64,000 nucleotides of DNA, taken from positions 1 to 64,000 of the forward strand of contig CAZAEQ010000020.1 in the NCBI GenBank assembly GCA_964484185.1, written 5' to 3'. Positions 45,746 through 54,851 of this stretch are shown one piece after another; within the stretch, counting starts at the first letter, position 1; every line of letters starts with the position of its first letter. The translations under genes were made by a program, and so were the position numbers. The stretch comes from F1-120-MAGs238 sp964484185. GTDB taxonomy: Bacteria; Planctomycetota; Phycisphaerae; Phycisphaerales; UBA1924. A model generated the notes under the pieces. The model saw only the letters and a program-made list of their open reading frames with translations. It was not told the origin of the DNA and made no database searches.

Positions 45746-47668
45746 TTACTCTTTGACTTTGTACTCGGCATCAATCACATCATCAGGCTTGCCCGCCGCT
45801 GCACCTTGCGGCGCATCTGGCTTGGGCTCGGTGTAACCCGGTGCACCTGCGCCCGGCGCGTTCTTGGCCTGTGCTTCGTACATGACCTTGCCCAGCTCCA
45901 TGCCGGCCTTTTCAAGATCGTTGTACGCGGCCTGAATGCTGTCTTTGTCATCGCCTGCCTTCAGACGAGATTCAAGAGTTGACATTGCGCTTTCGATCTT
46001 CGCACGCAGATCACCTGCGACCTTCGCGCCATGCTCTTCCAGAGACTTGCGAGTCTGGAAGACCAGGTTCTCTGAGCGATTCTTCAGGTCGACGATCTCA
46101 CGCCGCTGCTTGTCAGCTTCAGCATTTGCTTCAGCTTCACGCTTCATGCGCTCAATCTCTTCCTTGGGCAAGCTGCCTGAGTCAGTGATTCGCGCATCGG
46201 CACGCTTGCCGCTGGCCTTATCGGTGGCGGTCACCGTCAAGATGCCGTTGGCATCGATCGAGAATTCCACCTCAATCTGCGGCACGCCACGTGGCGCGGG
46301 AGGAATACCCGTGAGCTCAAGTTCGCCCAGCAGGCGGTTATCTTTGGCAAACTCGCGCTCGCCCTGGTACACCTTGATCTGCACGCTGGTCTGGCTGTCC
46401 GCCGCGGTGGTGAAGGTTTCCTTGCGTGTCGCGGGAATCGTCGTGTTGCGTTCAATGAGCTTGGTCATCACGCCGCCGAGGGTTTCAACGCCGAGCGAGA
46501 GTGGCGTCACGTCGAGCAGCAGAATGTCTTTCACAGCGCCAGTCAACACGCCACCTTGTAGAGCTGCCCCCACGGCAACCACTTCATCGGGGTTCACGCT
46601 GCGATTGGGTTCCTTGCCGAAAATCTCTTTGCAGATCTGCTGCACCTTGGGGATGCGGGTTGATCCGCCGACGAGCACGACTTCATCAATCTTGCTCGCG
46701 TCGATCTTCGCATCCTTGATCGCCTTGAGACATGGCTCGCGGAGCTTGTTGAACAGCGGCTCGCACAGGGTCTCAAACTTGGTACGTGTAACCGTGACCT
46801 GCAAGTGTTTGGGACCAGTCGCATCAGCCGTGATGAACGGCAGATTGACGGTCGTCTCTTGCATCGTCGAAAGTTCGCACTTGGCTTTTTCAGCGGCCTC
46901 TTTCAAACGCTGAAGCGCCATTGCGTCCTTGGTAATGTCAATGCCTTCCTTCTTGCGGAATTCTTCGGCGATGTAGTTGATCAGGACTTGATCCCAGTCA
47001 TCGCCGCCGAGGTGGCCATCGCCGTTGGTCGAGAGCACTTCGAACACGCCTTCGGCAACATCGAGCACCGACACGTCAAACGTGCCGCCGCCGAGATCGA
47101 AGACGGCGATCTTGCCAGACTTCTTCTTATCTACACCGAACGCGAGTGCCGCGGCGGTGGGTTCATTGATGATTCGTTCAACTTTGAGGCCAGCGATTTC
47201 GCCCGCGTCCTTGGTCGCCTGACGCTGAGCATCATTGAAATACGCGGGCACGGTGATGACCGCGCGTTCGACTTTTTCGCCCAGGTAGTCTTCAGCAGTT
47301 TTCTTGAGATCCATCAGCACGAAGGCTGAGATCTGTTGTGGTGTGTATTGCTCGCCGCGGATCTGGACTTTTACGAAGTCGTCGTTCGCGCCCATGACCT
47401 GGTAGGGCACCATCTTCTCTTCGCCAAGCACTTCGGAGTGGCGGCGGCCCATGAACCGCTTGATTGAGAAGACGGTGTTCTTGGGGTTGGTCACCTGCTG
47501 GTGTTTGGCGGGATAGCCAATCAGGCGTTCGCCTTTATCCGTAAAGCCGATCACAGACGGCGTTAGCCGGCTGCCGCCAGAATTGATGAGGACCTTGGCC
47601 GCGCCGCCCTCCATGACAGCCACGACTGAGTTTGTTGTACCGAGGTCGATTCCGATGATCTTGGACAT
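45746..47668 (-). CDS. dnaK: Chaperone protein DnaK (Hsp70)
   Basis: This 640-residue protein is of standard length. The nucleotide-binding domain opens with [20 protein letters not shown] and contains [51 protein letters not shown] and [15 protein letters not shown]. The linker is [19 protein letters not shown]. The substrate-binding domain and helical lid follow, ending in a Gly/Pro/Ala-rich tail ([16 protein letters not shown]) and the acidic end [12 protein letters not shown]. It folds and refolds proteins with DnaJ and GrpE, which are not in the window. ATG 47668 is used; the longer frame is only an open upstream frame. The promoter has a sigma-54 type sequence, and no CIRCE element is visible. 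Confidence 0.98.
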   Translation of the reverse strand: MSKIIGIDLGTTNSVVAVMEGGAAKVLINSGGSRLTPSVIGFTDKGERLIGYPAKHQQVTNPKNTVFSIKRFMGRRHSEVLGEEKMVPYQVMGANDDFVKVQIRGEQYTPQQISAFVLMDLKKTAEDYLGEKVERAVITVPAYFNDAQRQATKDAGEIAGLKVERIINEPTAAALAFGVDKKKSGKIAVFDLGGGTFDVSVLDVAEGVFEVLSTNGDGHLGGDDWDQVLINYIAEEFRKKEGIDITKDAMALQRLKEAAEKAKCELSTMQETTVNLPFITADATGPKHLQVTVTRTKFETLCEPLFNKLREPCLKAIKDAKIDASKIDEVVLVGGSTRIPKVQQICKEIFGKEPNRSVNPDEVVAVGAALQGGVLTGAVKDILLLDVTPLSLGVETLGGVMTKLIERNTTIPATRKETFTTAADSQTSVQIKVYQGEREFAKDNRLLGELELTGIPPAPRGVPQIEVEFSIDANGILTVTATDKASGKRADARITDSGSLPKEEIERMKREAEANAEADKQRREIVDLKNRSENLVFQTRKSLEEHGAKVAGDLRAKIESAMSTLESRLKAGDDKDSIQAAYNDLEKAGMELGKVMYEAQAKNAPGAGAPGYTEPKPDAPQGAAAGKPDDVIDAEYKVKE

Positions 47669-47726
47669 AAGTAAGGATGCTCCATTCTGACGAGTCACCT
47701 TTGGGGCGATCGCCACAGAGTTAAAT

Positions 47727-47742
47727 TGCAACCGGCGTGCCA
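47727..47742 (-). promoter_or_regulatory. Sigma-54 (RpoN) type promoter upstream of dnaK
   Basis: On the minus strand TGGCACG, four bases, TTGCA: GG and GC are exactly 10 bases apart, matching the -24/-12 consensus at every defined base. The start of transcription would be near 47717, giving a leader of about 48 bases before the dnaK ATG. Confidence 0.7.
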
Positions 47743-47834
47743 AGGGGAGCTCCGCGCCCAGGCCCGTACAAAAGCCGGATTTGGCTTGATCCTGACCTCT
47801 TAGGGGCAATTCCATGGGCATCTAAGTTGGGCGA

Positions 47835-47851
47835 TCTGCCAAAAGGGCAGA
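47835..47851. promoter_or_regulatory. Candidate enhancer-protein site upstream of the sigma-54 promoter
   Basis: TCTGCC (47835-47840), five bases, then GGCAGA (47846-47851): a perfect inverted repeat about 100 bases upstream of the -24 element, a usual distance for an activator of sigma-54. It could equally serve the divergent esterase gene. Confidence 0.35.
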
Positions 47852-47895
47852 GGGCTCAGTGTGGTGCCTCAGACCCTTCGGCCGTAGGCTCTGTC

Positions 47896-49377
47896 ATGAA
47901 AATCCTCGGGTTTGCAGTCTCACTCTTTCTCGGACTCGCTTCACGTGCCCAAGTGGAGTTCGCACCTGTCACGCGCGAGGAACTTTCGTACGCGTACATG
48001 CGGTTCGACTCGCTCCTCTATGAGAATCCACAAACTCCCGAGCGGATGATCGAAATCAATAAAGGCTTCGATGCCGTCACCCAGAAGTTCTTTACATTTC
48101 AGCTCGCCGCCGCGACGCGTGACTTGAACGAACTTTCTCTCTCGCTTCTCCCCGCCGATGCCGACAAAGATGCGTATCGCATCGCCTGGGCTCTCGCTAC
48201 AGAACTCTCTCCTGCCGACATTCGCACTGATTCACCTGATGCGGCCATTCTGCTCCGCAGCATGTACGCCGTCACTTCGCCAGCGCCAGTTTCGATTTTC
48301 GTTGAACTCGCGCCGTCGGACACTCCGTTGCTTCAACTGAAACCCACACTGCACACACTCAAGTCTGATGAAAGCGCCCCGATAGTTCTCAAGCTGCCGC
48401 TGAAAGATGTGATCGGTGCCCGAGAGAACCTTGCGGTCACGCTTTCATTTTCTCCCGATGAACGCTACGAAACGCGCCGATTCCTGATTCCTCGAACCGA
48501 TCCCGATTTCTTTTCCGGCCCATTTGCCCGAAAGCTCGCAACACTACAAGCTGGTGAAGGAAAAGACGCGGGCTATCAGCGGGCGCAGGCAATCTGTGCG
48601 GAGCGAATCAAGATCTATTCAGGCACTCACTCCTCAATCCGCTCTGCTCAATACCTGCTTAATCCAAAAGTGCACGATCGCCAGCTTTACCAGGAACTTA
48701 AACTCCTCACCAGCGGCATCAATCCCTACCGCAATCGCCCGGGGGATATCTGGCGTCCGATTATTCCGGCGAGTTCTAAATCGCCTCCGATTCCCTGCCG
48801 CGTATACGTTCCAGCAAATTTGACCGGACCGGCTTCAGGCAGTCCGCTCATCATCGCATTTCACGGCGCTGGCGGCGATGAGAGCATGTTCATGGACGCG
48901 TACGGCAATGGCGAAATCAAACGCCTCGCCGACGAGTTCGGGTTCATCGTCGCCTCTCCTTCTACTAGCGCCCTGATGGCAAATCCTGCCGGGCTCACCG
49001 ATCTGGTCGAGCAGATCGCAGAAGATGTGCGGGTAGACCGCACCCGCATTTACATCATCGGGCACTCCATGGGCGCGGGACTTGCTTCGACCATCGCAAA
49101 CAAGCGCGCTGAAACGATCGCAGCGACGGTCTGCATCGCTGGCGGCAGCTTTGAAGCGACCCCCGGCTCAAAACTCACACCCACTCTTGTCATCGGTGCG
49201 CAACTCGACCCAATCATCCCCGCCGCGCGACTCGAAAAAAGCGCCGCCGCCGCCAAAGCCGCTGGATTACCAGTTGAATTTCGATTGGCTGAAAATCAGG
49301 GTCACACGTTGGTTGTGGGTACAAAGCTGAGAGAGTCGATCGAATGGGCGTTGTCCCATGCATTGAAGCGTAAGTAG
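47896..49377 (+). CDS. Secreted alpha/beta-hydrolase (esterase/depolymerase-like)
   Basis: This is a 493-residue protein. The start at 47896 gives a signal peptide (MKILGFAVSLFLGLASRAQ). The N-terminal half (to about 320) is helical with no family I know. The C-terminal domain is a LpqC/PHB-depolymerase-like hydrolase: LIIAFHGAGGDESMF (oxyanion region), RIYIIGHSMGAGLAS (nucleophile Ser), QLDPIIP (Asp) and NQGHTLVV (His), a complete triad. It would act on an extracellular or periplasmic ester; the substrate is unknown. It is divergent from dnaK and convergent with a metallophosphoesterase gene 19 bp away. Confidence 0.83.
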   Translation: MKILGFAVSLFLGLASRAQVEFAPVTREELSYAYMRFDSLLYENPQTPERMIEINKGFDAVTQKFFTFQLAAATRDLNELSLSLLPADADKDAYRIAWALATELSPADIRTDSPDAAILLRSMYAVTSPAPVSIFVELAPSDTPLLQLKPTLHTLKSDESAPIVLKLPLKDVIGARENLAVTLSFSPDERYETRRFLIPRTDPDFFSGPFARKLATLQAGEGKDAGYQRAQAICAERIKIYSGTHSSIRSAQYLLNPKVHDRQLYQELKLLTSGINPYRNRPGDIWRPIIPASSKSPPIPCRVYVPANLTGPASGSPLIIAFHGAGGDESMFMDAYGNGEIKRLADEFGFIVASPSTSALMANPAGLTDLVEQIAEDVRVDRTRIYIIGHSMGAGLASTIANKRAETIAATVCIAGGSFEATPGSKLTPTLVIGAQLDPIIPAARLEKSAAAAKAAGLPVEFRLAENQGHTLVVGTKLRESIEWALSHALKRK

Positions 49378-49396
49378 TTGAATCCGCGAACCGTAC

Positions 49397-51010
49397 TCAC
49401 TTATTTGCATTTATCTGATACGAGTCAACAACCGTTCCATTGCCATCTCGTTCGCGAGACTGTGCCGCTCTGCCGCGCGACTGATCGCCGATCGATGCGC
49501 GAACAAACTCGATGGTTGAGCTTTCGGGGGCAACATGAACGCGCACATGTCCCGGACTCGCGAGAATAGTCCCTGCTTTGTAGCCATATTCCATCGCGCT
49601 ACGCGTGCTTCCCAAGTTGTTTCCTGGCTGGGCAACGCATTGGTACGCGATGCCATCCCGCTCAGCATGGACATAGAGGTGATCGTGGCCGTGGAAGACG
49701 GCGGAGACATGGTTCTTGACGAGGAGATCATGAATGGGCATGGGCCAGCCGGCGCGGTGTTGAGCGAAGCCGGGCGAGCCGTCGGCGTTTGTGCCGCCCC
49801 ACTCGAAGAAAATGGAGGATTCAGTTCCGCCGCGGTTGGCTTTGCCGAGTCCGCCGACGAGGTGGTGAATGAAGACGAACTTGAATCTGGATTTTGAGGA
49901 TTCGAGCGTGCGTGTGAGCCAGTCGTATTGATCGCGGCCGAGAGAACGAGCCCAGTTCTCATCGGTGGCCGCCGTGTCGACGTTCTGTGCAGGCACTTCG
50001 CCGGAAGGGCCGCGTCCCCCGCCCTTTGGCCTGGAGGTGGTAAACCAGAAAGGATCGAGGACGATGAACTGCGCATCTCCCCAGGTGAACGCGTAGTAGT
50101 TGGCTCCCTGATTATTCGCGAAGGATGTGCGGCCAGTGTACATCGAAGGTTTTTCGACGCTGAGTATTTCGGGCGCGGGGAAGTAGCGGGTGCGCTGAGC
50201 GAAGGACCATGCGGCGATGTTCTCCGCGCCTCGGGCGGCGTATCCGGCTTCGCCATCGTGATTTCCCAGCACCATGAAAAGGGGCGCGGAATGGCAGAGC
50301 TGGCCGAAGTAATAGCGCTGGGCGATGTACTGCGGAAGTGCTTCCTTGTATTCGCGGCGTTTGTCAGTCATGAAGGTGTCGCCGAGATCGATGTGGAAAT
50401 CGGGATTGTCGGCGAGAGCGTTAGCGAGGGCTCGCTCATAGACCGCGGGAGTCATGACGGCATCAAGGTGGGAATCTGCCTGGATGGTGAAGGTGAAGGT
50501 GTCGCCGGGATTGCGAGGCGTGTGAAACGAGAAGAGGTCGCTGGAAGCGAATGGAGGCAGGTCAACACCGGGGGTGTCCCGTTCAACGGCCTTGAAGGTT
50601 CGATAGCGGAAGCGATAGGAGTATGCGGTGTCGGGCTTGAGTCCATCGAGCGACAACAGCGCGGGCTCGCCGGCTTTGAGTGACTCGGCGGGCGTGCGAT
50701 CGAAGTGGTCGCTCCCAGCAATCGCAAACTCGATGAATCCATCGGTATCAGCGCTGGTGATCACGCTGGCAGCGATGGAGGTGGAGGTTGGACGCACGAG
50801 CACGATGTCAAAGGGATGGGCGGGAACTTCAGTGTGGAAGGCGTTCATCTGCGAGATGAGACCGCGACCATCTTTGCCGCCCTGTTTGGCGCGATCGGCG
50901 GGCTGCCGAGCCATCGTCTGGCTAGACGCGGAAAGAAGGAGTATGGCGGTCAGCACCATGACATTGATACGCGGGCGCACGAGATGAGTGAGTGGAGGAG
51001 AATGAGTCAT
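49397..51010 (-). CDS. Secreted metallophosphoesterase (purple-acid-phosphatase-like), copy 2
   Basis: This is a 537-residue protein with a signal region (VMVLTAILLLSASSQTMA). An N-terminal fibronectin-like domain (about 60-160, SLDGLKPDTAYSYRFRYRTF) precedes the catalytic domain with FTIQADSHLDAV, DFHIDLGDTF, MVLGNHDGEAGY, FVFIHHLVGG and AVFHGHDHLYVHAE, which together give the two-metal site. It should cleave phosphoesters outside the cytoplasm. It starts 58 bp after the YHYH-PEBP gene on the same strand and is probably the third gene of an operon that begins with a paralogue at 54448. Confidence 0.87.
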   Translation of the reverse strand: MTHSPPLTHLVRPRINVMVLTAILLLSASSQTMARQPADRAKQGGKDGRGLISQMNAFHTEVPAHPFDIVLVRPTSTSIAASVITSADTDGFIEFAIAGSDHFDRTPAESLKAGEPALLSLDGLKPDTAYSYRFRYRTFKAVERDTPGVDLPPFASSDLFSFHTPRNPGDTFTFTIQADSHLDAVMTPAVYERALANALADNPDFHIDLGDTFMTDKRREYKEALPQYIAQRYYFGQLCHSAPLFMVLGNHDGEAGYAARGAENIAAWSFAQRTRYFPAPEILSVEKPSMYTGRTSFANNQGANYYAFTWGDAQFIVLDPFWFTTSRPKGGGRGPSGEVPAQNVDTAATDENWARSLGRDQYDWLTRTLESSKSRFKFVFIHHLVGGLGKANRGGTESSIFFEWGGTNADGSPGFAQHRAGWPMPIHDLLVKNHVSAVFHGHDHLYVHAERDGIAYQCVAQPGNNLGSTRSAMEYGYKAGTILASPGHVRVHVAPESSTIEFVRASIGDQSRGRAAQSRERDGNGTVVDSYQINANK

Positions 51011-51068
51011 GCACAGTCCACATTAGTGAAAAGCTATCACGTCAGAGGCCGGAACACACACACACTGG

Positions 51069-52946
51069 TCAAGGCCGCGCGTAGGTCACATCGAGGGTTG
51101 CGGTCGCGAGCGTCGTGTCCTTGATGGCGGCGAGCAATTCATCCATCGTGGCACCGTTGCGACTTGCGGGAGTGATGAGCGGATCGGCCGACAGTGCGTA
51201 GACGGTGAGAGTGTACTTCTTGTCGCCAGGTCCCTGCGAGCAAGGCGGGGCGTATTCAGCACGGCGATTTACCGTGTTGATGCCGCGCGTGCCGATGACG
51301 GTCTGGCCTTTTTCAAGCGAGACTGTGTCGGCGGGGATGTTGTAGAGCACGATATAGACGTGCTTGTCTTCACCGGGTTTATCACCGGGCCGGGGCGGGC
51401 CAGGGATGTGGTGCATGGTGACCGCGAAGGACTTTGTCCCCTGAGGTGGTTTTGCCCATGAAAGCGGCGGCGAGATGCTTGCGCCATCGCAGGCGAATTC
51501 GGCGGGGAGCTTGCCGTCTGCGCTGATCGCGGAACTGGTGAGCGAGAAGTCGGATGCCGGAGCCTTGGGATCGTTCGAAGGTTTTTCTATTGGCTGTGCG
51601 GCGGGTGCCGGTTCATCACGACGGGGCGGCTGAGTGTTGGGGTCGCGGGGCCGGCCATTGCCGCGGCGCGGACGATCGGAATTATCGCCGCGAGGAGGAC
51701 GATCGCGACCGGTGCGGGCGGAGTAGGTTTCGGTCTTTTTTGTGCCGTCGGGATCAATGAAATCGAACGTGTATTTGCCGCCATCTTCCGCGCGGAAATT
51801 CCAGTAATGTCTGGCACCAGCAAGCGTGTATTCGAGCGACCAGGATTTTTCGCCCAGGGTTTTGAAGTCGGTGATCGTCGCGCCTCGGAGGGGGCGGCCA
51901 GATTCGCGGACTGGATTGGCGCGGGGCTGTGGATCGACCTGATCTTCCTTCACCGTAACTTTGCCGCGCATGCCGCCGTTGATGTATGGGTACGTCGTGC
52001 TGGCGTGATAGTGATAGAGACCCTTTGAGCCATCGGCGTTCAGAGCGAAGTGGCCGTTGAGTTCATCGAGTTTCTCGGCGCCGCTGAGCGGGCAGGATCT
52101 TTCCGCGGCTTTGGCGGCGGGATCGAAGAGGCCATAGATCGGGAAACCATCGAGTGCGTAGGCAAGAGGTTTGTCCTTGCCGATGGTTTTCTGGAGAACG
52201 AGAGGCGCGATGTGATAGTGATAGTCATCAGCCCTGCCGCAGTGGCCGCCGAATTCATCGAGTTCGCCGGCCTTGAGCGCATCATCGCCGCGGTTATTGA
52301 GTGCGTTGAAGATGGGGACGCCGTTGGCCGCAAGAGCGATTGCGCCGCGATAGAGCTGGGTCTTGCCGGAAACGGGTTTGTCTGCGAGCTGTGGGTTGAG
52401 GGGAATGCGCCAGGCATTGTTGCCGGTGTATGCCTGCGGGAGGGGTACCTGCTGCTGCCAGCTTTTGATGCCGACCATGAGCGGATATGTCACGGGCGCG
52501 TGCGGCAAACCATCGGATTCGATAAAGAGGTATTGATCATCCCAGCGAGTTTTAACGAAGGGGGCGAAGAGATCGAAGGATGCCGCTTGCGCGGGCTTGG
52601 GTGTGCTCTTCTTCGCGACGGGGTCCTGACTCGTCTGAATCTCGTTGATCGCTGTGACGTGGGCAATGCGAAGCTGGGCTTCGGTGCGACCATCGGGGTC
52701 GAGATCGGCGAGAGCGAACACGACAACATCGCCGGGAGAGCGTTCGATACTGACGAGGGCGCCATCGGGCCCGCCGCGGGCAGCGAGGAAAGAGCCCCGA
52801 ACAGATTCGCCGGTTCTGGCGTTGGTCCAATTGCGGATTGAAGGCGTATCTAAGCTGTGATTTCCATCTTGATCAGGGGGATGGGCGAGGGCTGCGAGCG
52901 CGAATGCAAGGACGGATGCGATTGCGAAAGGTGGATGCGTACTCAT
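51069..52946 (-). CDS. Secreted YHYH-domain and PEBP-domain fusion
   Basis: This is a 625-residue protein with a signal peptide (IASVLAFALAALAHP). An SHD1-like segment (about 35-95: RNWTNARTGESVRGSFLAARG) comes first. Next is a YHYH domain (about 150-340), with two YHYH motifs (RADDYHYHIAP and GLYHYHASTT) and GFPIYGLFDP. A Pro/Arg/Asp-rich linker (about 405-450) follows. Last is a phosphatidylethanolamine-binding-protein (YbhB/YbcL) domain (about 465-625: FACDGASISPPLSW, VYIVLYNIPAD, YAPPCSQGPGDKKYTLTVYAL). The YHYH family is poorly characterised; the His clusters suggest metal binding. Its ATG overlaps the TGA of the upstream metallophosphoesterase. Confidence 0.86.
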   Translation of the reverse strand: MSTHPPFAIASVLAFALAALAHPPDQDGNHSLDTPSIRNWTNARTGESVRGSFLAARGGPDGALVSIERSPGDVVVFALADLDPDGRTEAQLRIAHVTAINEIQTSQDPVAKKSTPKPAQAASFDLFAPFVKTRWDDQYLFIESDGLPHAPVTYPLMVGIKSWQQQVPLPQAYTGNNAWRIPLNPQLADKPVSGKTQLYRGAIALAANGVPIFNALNNRGDDALKAGELDEFGGHCGRADDYHYHIAPLVLQKTIGKDKPLAYALDGFPIYGLFDPAAKAAERSCPLSGAEKLDELNGHFALNADGSKGLYHYHASTTYPYINGGMRGKVTVKEDQVDPQPRANPVRESGRPLRGATITDFKTLGEKSWSLEYTLAGARHYWNFRAEDGGKYTFDFIDPDGTKKTETYSARTGRDRPPRGDNSDRPRRGNGRPRDPNTQPPRRDEPAPAAQPIEKPSNDPKAPASDFSLTSSAISADGKLPAEFACDGASISPPLSWAKPPQGTKSFAVTMHHIPGPPRPGDKPGEDKHVYIVLYNIPADTVSLEKGQTVIGTRGINTVNRRAEYAPPCSQGPGDKKYTLTVYALSADPLITPASRNGATMDELLAAIKDTTLATATLDVTYARP

Positions 52947-54448
52947 GGCTTGCCTTCCGGGCCAGACACGCGCGGTGCGACGGTGTACGAGTGTGCGAGG
53001 GCGCCGTTGGTTCTACCCTCGCCCTCATCCTGCTTGCGGAATGAGCTCACATACTCGACTTTGGCTGATTCGTGTGAGACTGTGACGCGGAGATGGCCCG
53101 AGTTGGGGCGAATATCTCCGGTTTTGTAGGCCTCGCGATTGAATGCTGTGAATGTGGAGTCGGCGGGATTGGGAACTGCCTGATAGATCACGCCTTCGAG
53201 CTCCTGTTTGGCATAGATGTGATCGTGGCCTTGAAAGAAGATGGTGACTCCGCTGTCACGCATCAGGTTATGGATTGGCTGCTTCCATGTGGGTCGCATG
53301 GTGGAAAAGCGATCCACTCCGCGCTGGTCTTCGCCGCCCCATTCATATTTTGTCGCGACCTCTACCGCACCACGGCCCGTGCCAAGAACGTGATGTGAAA
53401 ACACGAACTTGAACGGGGACTTGCTCTCCCGCAAAGTCTTACTGAGCCATGCGTATTGAGCATCTCCCAGCGTGATGTTCCAAAGGTCTCGCCCGCGTTT
53501 TCCATCACTCTTGCCGCCGCCCTTTCCTGCGCCCTTGCCATCGTTCTTTCCTTCGACTCCCGCCTCGTTATCAACCGCGACACTGGAATGCCAGTACGGA
53601 TCGATTACGACAAAGAGTGCATCCCCCCAGGTCCACGCGTAGTAGTCACGCAGCAATCCGATGTGTTCGACTTTGTCACTGTTTCCGGTGTAGAACTCAT
53701 CTGGCGCGGGCAACGGAAAAAACTTTATGCGGGCAGTCCCCGCGTACACCGCGGCGTTGTTAGCGGTTCCATCAAGCAGGTATCTTGCCGCCTGCTCGTG
53801 GTTTCCATTCACAAGAAACAATGGCGATGTACGGCCGATCAACCCAAGAAAGCCGCGCTGATGCGCATACACCGCATCGACCGACTCCTGATTCAACAAT
53901 TTGCGACTGATCAGACGCTCGATACTGAAATCATCGCCCATAGTGAAGTAGAAGTCCGGCGCATCTTTGGCGACGTTGTTCATCGTCTGCACATACAGAT
54001 CCGGATCGTACATCTTGCCGAGACGCTCGGGATGAGAATCGCCCTGAAGAGCAAAAGTGAATGTTTCCCCCGGAGCCCGCTGTGTGTGAAACACACACGG
54101 CTCGCCAATTGAAAACTCCGTTGCGCTGCCAGTTCTGGTGCGCGTGCGATACGTGTATGTGCTGGAAGCACGAAGCGAAGTCAGTTCAAATTCGACCGGT
54201 TTTCCGGCGTAGACGCTTTTTACCGCCGACTTTGAACTCAGTAGCTTGTCGTCAACACCGTATTCGATGAACACTTCCGCATCGGTTGCGGAAAGCACGC
54301 TCACTGCTATCGAGTGTTCAGTAGGGCGTCCCAACACTGTGGAAAGTCCTGCCAGCGGCCCAGGCCGCGATTGCGGGTCTTTCCCCTGACCAAACGATGT
54401 CGAAACGATTAAGAGCAAAACCAAGAGCAGAAATCGATAGTGAATCAT
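52943..54448 (-). CDS. Secreted metallophosphoesterase (purple-acid-phosphatase-like), copy 1
   Basis: This is a 501-residue protein. ATG 54448 has GGAAG four bases upstream and a clear signal peptide (FLLLVLLLIVSTSFG). The plan matches the gene at 49397: a fibronectin-like domain (LTSLRASSTYTYRTRTR), then FALQGDSHPERLG, DFYFTMGDDF, FLVNGNHEQAARY, FVFSHHVLGTG and IFFQGHDHIYAKQE, giving the binuclear metal ligands. A Gly/Lys-rich insert (EGKNDGKGAGKGGGKSDGK) separates two catalytic segments. It is the first gene of the three-gene operon and is translationally coupled to the YHYH-PEBP gene. Confidence 0.88.
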   Translation of the reverse strand: MIHYRFLLLVLLLIVSTSFGQGKDPQSRPGPLAGLSTVLGRPTEHSIAVSVLSATDAEVFIEYGVDDKLLSSKSAVKSVYAGKPVEFELTSLRASSTYTYRTRTRTGSATEFSIGEPCVFHTQRAPGETFTFALQGDSHPERLGKMYDPDLYVQTMNNVAKDAPDFYFTMGDDFSIERLISRKLLNQESVDAVYAHQRGFLGLIGRTSPLFLVNGNHEQAARYLLDGTANNAAVYAGTARIKFFPLPAPDEFYTGNSDKVEHIGLLRDYYAWTWGDALFVVIDPYWHSSVAVDNEAGVEGKNDGKGAGKGGGKSDGKRGRDLWNITLGDAQYAWLSKTLRESKSPFKFVFSHHVLGTGRGAVEVATKYEWGGEDQRGVDRFSTMRPTWKQPIHNLMRDSGVTIFFQGHDHIYAKQELEGVIYQAVPNPADSTFTAFNREAYKTGDIRPNSGHLRVTVSHESAKVEYVSSFRKQDEGEGRTNGALAHSYTVAPRVSGPEGKP

Positions 54449-54851
54449 GGAACTTCCATCGGATGTGTTGTGTGCCACCGGTAAGCCCTCAATCGAGCCT
54501 CCCCTCAGCTTCGGTCGTCCTTCAAACTCTGTGCCAAACGTCTGCTTCAACGAGATATTGCGGCCGCACCTGCCCGGCGGGACAACGTGAATTGACATTC
54601 GTCAGTGCAACGCCGGCCAGACCTTAGAGTGGGGCTTTTGTTCCTACCAAACGTCGAACAGTGGCTCGGTTTGCAAGTGCCTTTCTCTCCATTCAGTTCT
54701 CGAAAAAGCCTTTCTCATCGCCTCTTACCGATCGCTTCCCTATCCTTCCGTCTCTCCGCATGCAACCTCCGCCGCGCCTGCGAGACCGTGGGAATTCAAC
54801 CCCGTCCGACGCGCGATGTGAGCGAATCTTGAGAAAAGGGTTTTTTGTCCT
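54449..54851. other. 403-base divergent intergenic region
   Basis: It separates the metallophosphoesterase operon from the helicase gene and must hold both promoters. A perfect TTGACA occurs at 54592-54597 without a matching -10. I see no convincing gene, RNA or terminator. Confidence 0.45.

Noticed and set aside
45936..46913. Plus-strand open frame of 325 codons
   Set aside because: It is antisense to dnaK, which is certain from its sequence. The composition is serine- and arginine-rich as expected of a shadow frame.
47669..47895. CIRCE (HrcA) or sigma-32 element upstream of dnaK
   Set aside because: No TTAGCACTC-N9-GAGTGCTAA repeat and no sigma-32 spacing were found; the sigma-54 sequence fits instead.
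49535..50683. Two long plus-strand open frames
   Set aside because: They are antisense to the metallophosphoesterase at 49397-51010, whose metal motifs are intact on the minus strand.
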